Source: Conidiobolus incongruus B7586
Taxonomy: Eukaryota > Entomophthoromycota > Entomophthoromycetes > Entomophthorales > Conidiobolaceae
Assembly (NCBI GenBank): GCA_000697335.1
Contig: JNEM01011371.1
Coordinates: 1-21,326, forward strand
Reading direction: 5' to 3'
DNA: 21,326 bases
Both the position numbers and the translations under genes were made by a program. The notes under the pieces are model-generated. The model saw only the letters and a program-made list of their open reading frames with translations, ran no database searches and was not told where the DNA came from. Positions 1 through 10,275 of the stretch are shown here, in pieces (the stretch's first letter is position 1; each line of letters starts with the position of its first letter).

Positions 1-2202
1 CAAATATTAAAATAAATATTATTTTATAACTATTTTGAATTTAATAAAATTTCAGCTATATTTATTAAATAATATAAATTAAATTATCTTTAAATATAAA
101 AGAATATAGTTTTTATTATTATAACCTTAACAAACTAATCAGATATAAAATATTTATTATCATCATATAAATATATTGAGATTAAAATTTATTATCTAAT
201 AAAATTTTAAAAATTAATATGAAACTAAATTTCCATTATTTTATATATAAATATTAATAAAGAATTATTATATTTAAAATATAATAAGTTATAATATTGA
301 TGGGAAATAACTATATCCATCATTCAAGAAACTCCAGTTATTATATTAATATAAGAAATCGTATTGGAAGTATTTTATTACATAAATTAGTTAAATATAC
401 TATTTTCTATTTATAAGGCATTTATGTTCATAAATATTCTTAATTAAAGCTAATATAAGGCTATTATAAGCTAATTAATACATATATCTTTTCTATCTTC
501 ATTTTCAAAATTATTCAGTCTTTAAGTTTCTTTTGTAATATTCATAAAAGTATTGAGTTATAATAAGTATGAAATATTTACTTTACTTGAAGAACCTAAT
601 TTGTAATAAGTTACTTTCACTTAATTTGGTGAACCTTTTTAATTTCCTTTTACTTTGTGGTAATCTAATGTTTATTATTGCTGATTCCCTATTTAACGTC
701 TAAAAATCTATTTTCTCTTATGTTTATACATTTCAATACTATCTAAGCTATTTTGTTTATAAAATTTCCACTTACTAAGAAATATTCAATTATGATTCTA
801 TATTCATATATTGGTTCATTAAAATATTCAATAAAAATTAGCTTTTTATATAATAATTATATAATATTAAATATTCACCAAAATACTATCAATATAATTT
901 AAGTATTTTAATTATATGATATAGTAACATTAATAGTTCTGATTCTTTTATATCAACCAGAAATTATTATTTATTTATAATTAATTTCTATTTTATTTTG
1001 AAATTAGTTATATAGTATCAAATATAGGATATTTAGATATTAAATTAATAAAATTTAATAGCTGGGAACTAGTTTGGCATATGTTTATATTATAAAATTA
1101 GTCTTCTAATATTATAAGAGAGAAATAAAGTTTTTTAATATTTATTGATATTTGACAATAAAGTTATTTATCAATGCAATATAGTATTGCTATATTAATT
1201 TATATTTGTTCAATATAATTTATTATGTAGTATATATGATCAATTAAAAAACTTGTGCTCAATAATTTATGACTAAATATTCATTAATAATAATAATAGG
1301 TGACAAATTTATTAACAAATAAAATAGATTAGTTTATTTTACATAATATATTACTTCTTTATACTAATTGTATTTAATAATTGGATTTTAATAATTCTTT
1401 CGAATTAAATAAATGATTATAATAATCAATTTTAAATCAAACAACTATTCTTTGTAAATTCATTTAAATTTCATTATAATAGTATAATAATTCAAAAAAA
1501 CTATTTAAAAGTAATGAAGTTAAATATATTAGAAAATCATATTTCAAATAGTAATAGAATCTATTATTGTAATTTATCATCTGATGTTCTTTATTAAATA
1601 TAAAAAATTATGAATTTTAAATAGTGTATTTTTTATTTGACCAAAATTTTTAAACTAAATAAAAATTAAATTTTATATATTAGTTAAAATTATTTTAATT
1701 AAATTTGAATAATGTTTTCTATAGTTTTTGATTTTTTAGTAATATTACATTTTTACTAAATTAAAAATTCAAGATATTTAGGAATTTGTTTTAATTAATT
1801 ATTGGATGATTTATATTGGCTCTGCTTGTTAAAAATATATTTTGATGTTCCTGTTAATATATTTGAATACAGATATTAAATATATATATATGATATTATA
1901 AGATTGTCGAATCCTCTAATTTTAAATTTTGAAAGATACTAGAGTATAACTTAATATTTTAGTAAGAAATTAAGTATAAATTAATGATTTACGTTATATT
2001 TATTGGGCAATTCACAACTTAACTAATTGATGATTGTTATGTTTATTCAAGGTGACAACATGATTATCGATAGCGCTAATCACATCCATCTGAATGTTCT
2101 TATGGATTAACATTCAGTTCACTTAATAATGATTAAAATTATGTTCATTGAGTATATATAGTTTGGTAGGTGAATACTTAGAACCATCACGCTATTCAAT
2201 CA
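1..2202. other. AT-rich spacer upstream of the lipase gene
   Basis: This stretch is dominated by A and T, with stops dense in every frame. I see no exon chain, no tRNA B-box and no transposase-like frame. The last 150 bases are less AT-biased and hold the lipase promoter, which is listed separately. Confidence 0.7.
2065..2160 (+). promoter_or_regulatory. Putative lipase promoter with GATA palindrome, dyad and TATA box
   Basis: Three elements precede the lipase start. The palindrome TATCGATA (2065-2072) carries a GATA core on both strands and overlaps a second 8-base palindrome, TAGCGCTA (2071-2078). A perfect 9-base inverted repeat follows, CTGAATGTT (2090-2098) and AACATTCAG (2109-2117), with a 10-base spacer, which suits a dimeric regulator. 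TATATATA lies at 2153-2160, 43 bases before the first ATG. Short palindromes arise easily in AT-rich DNA, but these use G and C in a G/C-poor spacer. A regulatory role is inference. Confidence 0.35.
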
Positions 2203-3240
2203 ATGTTTATATTAACCATGAAATTAATGAAATCTATACTCTTTACAATGGGCATGCTAACCACATTTGCATATAATAATATGACCATTGATCAAATAGT
2301 GGATGAATACGATGCTGAGAGCCAATTACTCGGATTAGATTCCAAGGCTTACTTTGACGATCTTCTTAATCTTCCTGGAACTTTTGTTCAAGATTTAGTT
2401 AGAACCTGCAAATTAAAGCCCCCTGTCAAGTTACAAACTCTCACTAAAGTTCGCACTCCTCCCCTGTCGGAAGTTTCTAGGCATTGGAGCCATGCTACTT
2501 TCTCATATTGTCTGTTCTCCAAGATGGTTGACTTTAAGTGCATGATTGGATGTCCTGACTACAAGATAACGAAAACCTTCAACCATGTCAAATATGGTAC
2601 ATTTGCCATCGTTGGATTTGAACCCACAACCAAAGAGATTGTTATTTCACACAGAGGTACGTCCAATATTCGTAATTGGCTAAGAAATTTGAGCTATGGT
2701 AAAGTAAGAATGCCCAACACACCTGATAATGTATTGGTACACGAAGGATTCTTGAGAGTTTATCAGTCGAATGCTGCTATAATCAACGAATACTTGACGA
2801 CAATGCTTAATGATCCTAAATTCAAGGGTTACAAAGTTGTATTTACTGGACATAGCTTGGGAGGAGCTGTTGCGACCATTCATGCGGTTGATATGGCTAC
2901 CAAAATTAAAGAAAAAGACTTTGAAATTGAATTGTATACCTATCACTCTCCCCGTGTTGGCAATCTACCATTTGTCAAACATGTGATTGGATTGGACTTT
3001 ACAGTTGCGAGATATACCAATAAGGGCGACTTAGTCAGTCATTTAGGCCCTCGTCAATTAGACTTCGTGCACATTCCAGGAGAATTTCACACTGATTTCA
3101 GCGATTTGAGAGGCAAAACTATCCGCTCATGCAGTCAAAATTATGATGAAGATCCCGAATGTGGTTGGAAAGAAATCAGAAATATCTGGCTCCCTGATCA
3201 TGCTTTCGGGTTTGGTAAAATGGTTAATATGTTATGCTAA
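2203..3240 (+). CDS. Secreted class 3 triacylglycerol lipase, Rhizomucor type
   Basis: Secreted alpha/beta-hydrolase of 345 residues that probably hydrolyses triacylglycerols. The catalytic serine is S218 in GHSLGG (216-221); D276 in NKGD and H333 in PDH complete the triad by comparison with Rhizomucor miehei lipase (S144, D203, H257). HRGT (150-153) aligns with its oxyanion segment FRGS, and IRNW (156-159) with its lid hinge and lid tryptophan. Cysteines 103, 113, 117, 310, 320 and 345 match the six disulfide cysteines of that enzyme. The N-terminus is hydrophobic (about 7-23) and followed by a propeptide-like stretch of some 75 residues with one extra cysteine (C69). The first ATG is 2203, but ATG 2218 gives a more typical signal peptide with a Lys near the start. 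There is no intron. Candidate poly(A) signal: AATAAA at 3451. The identification is firm; substrate range is not visible. Confidence 0.93.
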   Translation: MFILTMKLMKSILFTMGMLTTFAYNNMTIDQIVDEYDAESQLLGLDSKAYFDDLLNLPGTFVQDLVRTCKLKPPVKLQTLTKVRTPPLSEVSRHWSHATFSYCLFSKMVDFKCMIGCPDYKITKTFNHVKYGTFAIVGFEPTTKEIVISHRGTSNIRNWLRNLSYGKVRMPNTPDNVLVHEGFLRVYQSNAAIINEYLTTMLNDPKFKGYKVVFTGHSLGGAVATIHAVDMATKIKEKDFEIELYTYHSPRVGNLPFVKHVIGLDFTVARYTNKGDLVSHLGPRQLDFVHIPGEFHTDFSDLRGKTIRSCSQNYDEDPECGWKEIRNIWLPDHAFGFGKMVNMLC

Positions 3241-6095
3241 ATATACCTTTATTTATTAATAGCCAACTTTAATATATATATTTATTAACTACATTTTACG
3301 GATAACATCACATTCAATAGATAACCTTAATATTGCCTCTTGATCTTTATAAAATAATGTCTTAAAATGTTAAACAGAAAAATATTTATATTTCGTTATT
3401 ATATAATGTTTAAAGAATATATATATGTTTACTGCATACAACTATAATATAATAAAAAATAATATGAATTCTATTTTCAGATAAAAAGTAATAAAATTTG
3501 AAAAAAAAAATAACTAATTATGAAATAACAATTTAAAGAAGCTTATTCAAAAAAATATATAGTTGAATTTGAAACAAAAACTTTGTTTTAATTATTTGTA
3601 TAAAATATTTTGTAGTTTTGTATTAGTTTTTATTACATGTTTATAATATAAACCAATCTCTATTTAATATATATTATTATATAAACACTGTTATTTAAAT
3701 TTAGTCTATTACTGATGCCATTTTTAGAATCATATATACACATATTAGTTCAACAAATAAATGAATATGAATTAAACTATTAAACGAAATGAATTTTATA
3801 TAGAATTTAAAAATTACTCCAAATTTCTGATCTGCAGTTGATATTTTTGAAAAATTTTTTTCACCTAAGCTAATGCCTTTTGTCATTTACACAGAATCAA
3901 ATCATATAATTCATATTATTTGATTTAAGTTGAATATTAAATTTAGTATCATCATTGCTGTTAACTCACTATAAAATTTTCATCTGACGGATAATAAGAA
4001 TGTGTTAATGGTCCAAAATTTGAAATTGTGAAGTAATAATGAGTGGGTAAAATATTATGATACATTTTAAATGAGATTTTTTCTCTTTGATAACTCAATA
4101 TGCGGATATATTAGGTTGAAGCCAAAGAATAATTATGCTTTCAATTCAAATTAGTCGATATTCAATTGATATATAATCTTAGTATTGGTAATTGTTCAAA
4201 ATACTATACTTTAGTTTGTTATATATAATGAAACTTGGATTCAAAATATTGTCCTAGATATTATTTTCAAAAGTGATTTAAAATGGATTGGTTAAAAATT
4301 TACATAAATTTAAGTATAAAATATATAAATATGTTTTTTAGATGATTAATATGATGTATAACTGGACTTTCTTCAATAAAATATATTGGTATATAACTAT
4401 CCATATTTACAAGCAATCCATACAATATTTTGCTCGAAAAATTTCATCATTTTTAATACCACAAATCTTATTTCTCAACTATATTGTGAATCTTCATAAA
4501 TTTTACTAAATATTGTGAATCAACAATAATATTTCCTTTAATTAGTATAATAAGAAACTTTGTATTTAAATATTTTTATCCCTATTTATCTTTTAATTTA
4601 ATAGATATATTTAACTAATTATACAAAATGATTTTGTTCTATTAAATTTGATAATATTTTATCAATGTTCAACATAATCGTAAAATATGAAATATAAATA
4701 GATAATATATGATGTAAATATCCTTGATAATGAAAGCTGTTAATGATTTTATTATGATATATATAATATTATAAATACGCGTATATAATATATATTAATA
4801 TATAAAATCATAATTTCCACGATTTACCTAATTTGATGAAAAAAATGATATAATAATTTATTTAATAAATATAATTTTTCAAAAATCCTAATTTTAAATA
4901 TTATTCATAATTAATGATATTTCAATTGTTATTATTAAAAAGTATCAGTAGAATAAATAAGCAGAAAAAGTTCAAAAAATAACCAATACTTAATGCCTGA
5001 CCTAATATCATATGTAAGCTATGAAACAATTGAGTAAACCAATTTTCTACACCAAAGGAAAGGATAATAAAGGTAATGACTCAATTTTTGAATTTAGCAT
5101 AAACCATTAAACTGATTTTTTAACTGATAAAAGGATTTTTTTTGAATATTATTAGAATTATTAATCAATTTTGATTGGAATACTTAAGCTGATATTTGAA
5201 AGGTAATGGAATGGATATATCAATAAATTATATCATAAATCCAACATCATTGCAATATTTAATATTTTTTTCATTTTAATTATTATTAATATTTAAAAAT
5301 CTTTAATATTGTCAAATTTTGTTAATTAACTATGTACAGAATAATTCAAAATTAGACAAAACTGATATTAAAATATATCGAATGCATATTACCTTTACAA
5401 ATATAAAAATCACATTCATAGTAGCTTATATTCATTATAAGAGTTAATTTATTCCAATAGATAGTGATATTTTTTAGTTTCGTAATATAAACTTTGATAT
5501 TAAATGAAAACTAAATCAATAAACTTCACTTTAAAATGTATGATGTCAAAAATCTACCAAATTCATTGTTTCAAATATCTTGTATTATATCAATCAAAAA
5601 AATTATCTCATAATTAGTAATTTTTAACATTATAATACTATGAATATTAAATTAATAAAATATAAATTAACTCATAAAAATATAATAACAAAATTAATTG
5701 GTTGAAAATTATGTATAATCGGCACAATTACAATTCTAGCAACTTGATCTAAAATATCATTATATGTATTATTAAACAACTTATTAATATTGAATTACAA
5801 ATAATTTAAATTATCATTATAGTAGCCAATGGTTTAATTAAGGCAATTATCAATCTATATACAATAAGACTAGAAAATTTAGTTAAAATTATATTTCTAT
5901 GAATAGATATTAGATATACACTGATTGAATTTATTGTTAAAAGATCATACATAGAGTATAATTTTATACTATTAATAAATAGTTTATTTATTCAGAAATT
6001 AAAATCAAAAAATTATACCCATTAAATTTTGAAAAAGTCGTATATAATGATATATATGTATGTGTATATGTTAACTCTAAGATATTTGATAAACA
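3241..6095. other. Long AT-rich spacer between lipase and PSP1-domain gene
   Basis: No recognisable gene. The first part should hold the lipase 3' UTR. The end should hold the 3' UTR of the minus-strand PSP1-domain gene, where AATAAA reads on the minus strand at 5988-5983. A segment around 3700-4110 is less AT-biased and has two adjacent minus-strand open frames, treated under findings. An inverted repeat centred on ACGCGT lies at 4751-4814. Confidence 0.6.
4751..4814. repeat. Imperfect inverted repeat around an ACGCGT palindrome
   Basis: ATTATGAT (4751-4758) and ATCATAAT (4807-4814) form perfect 8-base arms around a 10-base palindrome ATACGCGTAT (4775-4784). Most of the bases between are alternating A/T and pair partly. 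ACGCGT is the core of the fungal MluI cell-cycle box bound by MBF, but it lies about 3.2 kb from the PSP1 ATG and 1.5 kb after the lipase stop, so its function is unknown. AT-rich DNA makes weak inverted repeats common. Confidence 0.35.
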
Positions 6096-7991
6096 TTAAT
6101 TTCTGGAATTAACAGAACACATCCAAATTCTAGTCTTGTATATCTTAAATAACTCTCTGACCAATTCTCTGAAATCAATTCGCTTGTCGCTCACAAAATA
6201 GAAAGTGAGCTTCCTACGATCCCACTGATATTCTGCATCAACAACTTCCATTGGCAAGTTGTGTTGCATAGCCCTGGTCTGACAGAACTGAAGTGCCCGC
6301 AATTCATCCTGACATTTGACCACCAGCATGTTCACTTCGCTTGGAAGAGCATGGCGATATACCTTCTTGGGCTCGGGGATATCTGCGGAACTGGGGCAAA
6401 AATTGGCATTGCCTGATTGAGACGCAAGGATCGAGGTTTTATGAGCAACGTAATCTTCCATAGTGATGTTGTTATTAATGACTTTACCAAGATCGTTTCC
6501 ACGATCTCCCTCGACAATGAGCAAGTCGCCCACTCTTACAGTGAGAGTAGATCCAACAGGAATATAGAAAAGATCAGTACGACCTGCTTTAAATTCAACG
6601 ATTATAAAATGAGTAGGAAGTTCTCTAGGTTGAGGAGTACCAGCCTTATTAGTAATATCTGCATTATGATCTCTAGATTGCATATTGTTCACCTTGGGAG
6701 ATGATGCTGAATTAGAAAGCAGACTGGTGTATTTGTTTGGAGTACCACTGCTAACTTCAGATGGGTTGATGCTCTCTGGAAGAGAAGGATCCAATTCAAG
6801 CTGGAATTGATCGTCTGGATCTCCTTTCTCAAGAAGAGATTCCAATGCGTTGGAATTCTTGGCAGGATTAAAAATCTGAGGGGATGCTTTTCGAATTGGA
6901 AAAGCAGAAGCTGCAACCGAATGGCGTCTAGTGAAAATAGATGAATAATCTTCAAGTGTTAAATTCTGAAAGTTATTCTCCAATTCGGGATAAGAAGGCT
7001 CATACAAAGGACTTTCAGCATAGTTGGGGGCCATGGACATGCGTCGACGGAAGAAATCGTTGGCAGCAATAGGCGGAGCATTGTTAGACATGTCATTATT
7101 ATTGGATGCATTACGTTGATTTTGAAACGCATGGACTGATCCTAACGAACCACGGCGCCCTAAGTTTGTATCAGAAGGAAAATTGGGAAAAAGCGAAGGA
7201 TTCTGGTCGACTGAACTGAAGCGGGATCTTAATGATGAGTTTGGAGGGAAAGAGGGCGATAAAGTTTGGTTTGGACAATATGAAAATCGCCTATATTGAT
7301 TATCAAATGGAATAGATGACATCGGAAAGTCTGGTTTATCGGGACTTAAAAGATCACGATCTGGAGAATAGTGACTGTATCCCCATGAAGCATTTCTCAT
7401 TCTTTCACCATCCCCTAAAACATTGTCATTCATCATTTTTGACATCATATCTCTAAATCGAGGAAATGAAGAATTTAAAGGACGATTATTCTTATTACTG
7501 TTAGAGACAAAAGATCTTAAATAACCAACATCATCGGTGCTACTTGAAGAAGAGGGGGAGAGAAGTGAAGCACTAGAGGTTCTTTTAAAGGTGAAAGGAG
7601 CTTGAGAATTGAGGGGAGAGCTCATACTCTCACCTGGTGGTCTTAAATTAGATTGACCGGATGATGGCAATGGCAAACCTGGCGGAGCAGCCAAAGAACC
7701 ACGACGAGAACCACTGCCAACTACCTTCCAGCTAGAGTCAGAGCTGGGGTTATTTTCGTTATTTGAAGTGTTTAAAGGGTTGTTAAAGTTTATTGACCTA
7801 TTAGAAGGAGTATCAGGAGATGAACTTGGAGAAGGAGAATTGCTCTGAGAGGGTTGTACAGTTTCGGACTTTTTATAACCAAAGCTTTAATATAATTATA
7901 ATTAAGAATAAATAATATTTACCTTTGTCCAGTTGTCAAGTTGGGATGGAGTTTGTGGAGAAGTGATAGTGTCTGATAAAGTTGACATCAT
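6096..7991 (-). CDS. PSP1 C-terminal domain protein with long disordered N-terminus
   Basis: Predicted 613-residue protein from two exons: 7991-7923 and 7868-6096, joined by a 54-nt phase-0 intron (7922-7869, donor GTAAAT). The start is the first of two tandem ATGs (MMSTLSD). The larger exon's frame appears to start at TTG 7694 only because exon 1 is short; upstream residues lead in as SSWKVVGSGSRRGS. Residues 1 to about 435 are Ser/Asn/Pro-rich and likely disordered, with five RRxS sites (S81, S219, S264, S301, S340). Residues about 439-609 form the conserved region: FYIPVGSTLTVRVGDLLIVE then DRGNDLGKV, with the PSP1 core at about 527-606 (VYRHALPSE to FKIYKTRIWM). Fungal PSP1 is known as a high-copy suppressor of DNA polymerase alpha mutants; bacterial relatives are YaaT/RicT. 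Its molecular function is not settled, so I assign none. Confidence 0.88.
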
Positions 7992-8286
7992 TACAAATTG
8001 AGAGATAATATATTATACAATTATTAAAAATATTTCAGAGAAATGAAAAATTGAGTGCTAGGAAGATATTTTTTGAATTTTACTATTAAAAAGACGGTAT
8101 ATTTTTAAGTATAAGTATTAAAGATATAATTAAAGGATGGCAGTCTATCGTAATAGGGTAAAGTATATTGGTAATATTTTTGTTCGATTATTAAATAGAT
8201 AAAAGAACGTGGAATCTAAATTTAATGAAAGAAGATTAATGTATTTAGAGAGTTTGAGCCTAAAATTATGGTGACTGTAATTATGG

Positions 8287-8365
8287 CCCCTGAATAGCTA
8301 AATTTTGGGAATTTGTTGAATCATTTCAATTTAACAGACATTATGCCTTGTACTCAATAACCAAT
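8287..8365 (-). promoter_or_regulatory. Candidate stress and CCAAT elements upstream of PSP1-domain gene
   Basis: CCCCT at 8287-8291 reads AGGGG on the gene's strand, which matches the fungal stress response element core, about 300 bases before the ATG. CCAAT at 8361-8365 lies about 370 bases upstream. Both are short, so this is a weak call. It is noted because G/C-rich pentamers are scarce in this spacer. Confidence 0.2.
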
Positions 8366-8750
8366 CAATTTGACTTAAATAGATTATGATATTCTAAATA
8401 TTATCTCCTTTCCCCAAACCAATCCATCTCCTATAAGAATTAAATCTATTGACATATTAACATTTTATCAATATAAATTCATTGATTCATCTCTTAGTTT
8501 CAGATAAGTCAAAAAATTCAAGGTTCAATTAATTTTCTATGCTTAGTGAGAGAAATAGTGGATTACTTGTATGTGTAGAAAGCCCTTAAACTACGTAAAA
8601 AATTTAGTACTACATATTATATATATCTATTACATCAGCATTATGCAAAGTATTATATTTACGCCCAATTTTTTATTAATCTACACTATACAATAATCAA
8701 TAATCAATATTCAAATCAAACCATCCCTTCTAAATATCATCAATATCCAT

Positions 8751-8797
8751 TTTACGTAAACTTAATTAAGTTACGAGAATAATCACGTGAAGCTTCA
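8751..8797. promoter_or_regulatory. Cluster of four perfect palindromes: bZIP-like, E-box and heat-shock-like
   Basis: Within 47 bases lie TTTACGTAAA (8751-8760), CTTAATTAAG (8761-8770), TCACGTGA (8783-8790) and TGAAGCTTCA (8788-8797), each a perfect palindrome. TTACGTAA is a known bZIP/Yap-type site, CACGTG is the bHLH E-box used by Cbf1, Pho4 and USF-type factors, and GAAGCTTC contains the GAAnnTTC heat-shock element; a third, imperfect unit (GGA) follows in register. The cluster lies about 760-800 bases upstream of the PSP1-domain ATG and 1.5 kb upstream of the mutase. Which gene it serves is not visible. Confidence 0.4.
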
Positions 8798-9305
8798 AGG
8801 AGTTAAAGATTATTTCTATGAAACAAGAACATGTAACAATATACTTTTTTATAATTAAAGTTTAGCAAACTTATTATGCGCAATTTTTACTTTGAATCTT
8901 GTTAATATACAATCAAAAACTTGAATTTTGCACAATTGGCATAAATCAAGTTATATTAATATATTGAAAGAGTTATATAACGTTGATATTTTTTTAAACA
9001 ATTAATATTTTTATAATAGAAACTTGTATTTTTCAACACATATTTTAATAAAATATTCCAATTCCAAGATTCCAATATATGTTTTTGTTGATAACGTAAC
9101 AAATTATTAAAGCAGTATTCTAAATAAAACAGAGTAATAATTGAAAGATACAATCTATAATAAACATTATTAGACTACTGAACTTTTAGACTTGATTAAT
9201 ATAAGTCAAAATATACCTAGGTATTTAACGAATTTTAAATTACCAATTGAATATGTTAATATTAATTTATTTATCAAATACCAACTTTTTTAATATTTCA
9301 CACAT

Positions 9306-9324
9306 TAATAATAATAATAATAAT
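9306..9324. repeat. TAA trinucleotide microsatellite
   Basis: Six tandem TAA units plus one T. It is a simple repeat in AT-rich spacer with no coding context. Confidence 0.8.
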
Positions 9325-10275
9325 CAATTTATAGTTCACTTTTAATAGAAATTGAAGTACAAACAGAAAAGAATGAAATTTAATACGATTTAAATCATAA
9401 GATAAATTTTAGTATATTCCTAAAAAAAGGTTTAATGTAAGTTTTATAAAGATATCCAATAAGCATATTAAAATCAAAATTATCTATATTTCAAATTGTA
9501 TTAATATATTTGAACAATATTTTTCCATAATTTCATTACTAATAAATACGTGTATTTCAAAATTTTTGATAAAATTTACCTTTATTTCAAATTTTATAAT
9601 ATAATGTAATGGAATGTAATACGATAATATAATTTTAACTATTCAGATATTTTTATATTTATTTGATATGATGAAATTTTGGTTTATCTCAACTATTCTG
9701 ATAATTTATCAATATTCCTCCTATTCCAAATTGAATTTCGTAATTTTATGTATTGAAATTAAAAAGCCTTATACCAAATAATTTAAACAGTATACAAATG
9801 TTGGTAAATCTGAATGTTTAATATGAATAACATTTGATAATATTGATCATAAGCTTTTTATTGAGCAGTATTTAAATATTAATAAATTATTCTATAGTTT
9901 ATATAACAGAAAATAAGTGCCATATTCAATTCACATTTTTGTTTAGATCAAGTATTGATATATTGTCAAATATAGATTAATCTAATTTTACCTTCAAATA
10001 ATTCTATTTGTACTACTTAAAAATAAATTAGCTAACTGTTAATCCTTCAGGAATTCACACTCATATTAGATTTGAATAGGCATCGTTAAAAATAAAAAAA
10101 TTATTGGTTAGATAATATGATTAAATCTACTTGTAAAGAGGTGATGTCATAATGTAGAGAATATTTTATTGGACTGTTGGATACGCAAATTGATGAATAA
10201 AAGTATTTAAGTAACTATTATAGAATATTGAGCTCTAATACAATTGATAACATATTAAAATAAGTTTACTATATA

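Larger units (their letters stand above)
7992..10275. other. Divergent spacer between PSP1-domain and mutase genes
   Basis: No gene is supported. A 65-codon minus-strand frame (9153-8956) starts at TTG and has AT-driven composition. A plus-strand frame of 21 codons (ATG at 8137) is too short to credit. The spacer must hold both promoters. Listed separately are a palindrome cluster (8751-8797), candidate upstream elements of the PSP1-domain gene (8287-8365) and a TAA microsatellite (9306-9324). TGATGTCA at 10142-10149, about 130 bases before the mutase ATG, differs by one base from a CRE site. Confidence 0.6.

Noticed and set aside
2027-2093. C/D snoRNA-like pair TTGATGA and CTGA
   Set aside because: The C box is off consensus and the flanks do not form a terminal stem. 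The region is better explained as lipase promoter.
7692-7694. TTG as the start of the PSP1-domain protein
   Set aside because: The frame continues upstream through a Ser/Asn-rich stretch to a good acceptor, and a first exon with tandem ATGs joins in phase.
8137-8202. 21-codon plus-strand frame in the PSP1 upstream region
   Set aside because: Too short, with no homology I can recognise and no convincing exon partner.
8956-9153. 65-codon minus-strand open frame
   Set aside because: It opens at TTG, is rich in Tyr, Asn, Leu and Ile as AT-rich noncoding DNA would be, and has no recognisable motif.
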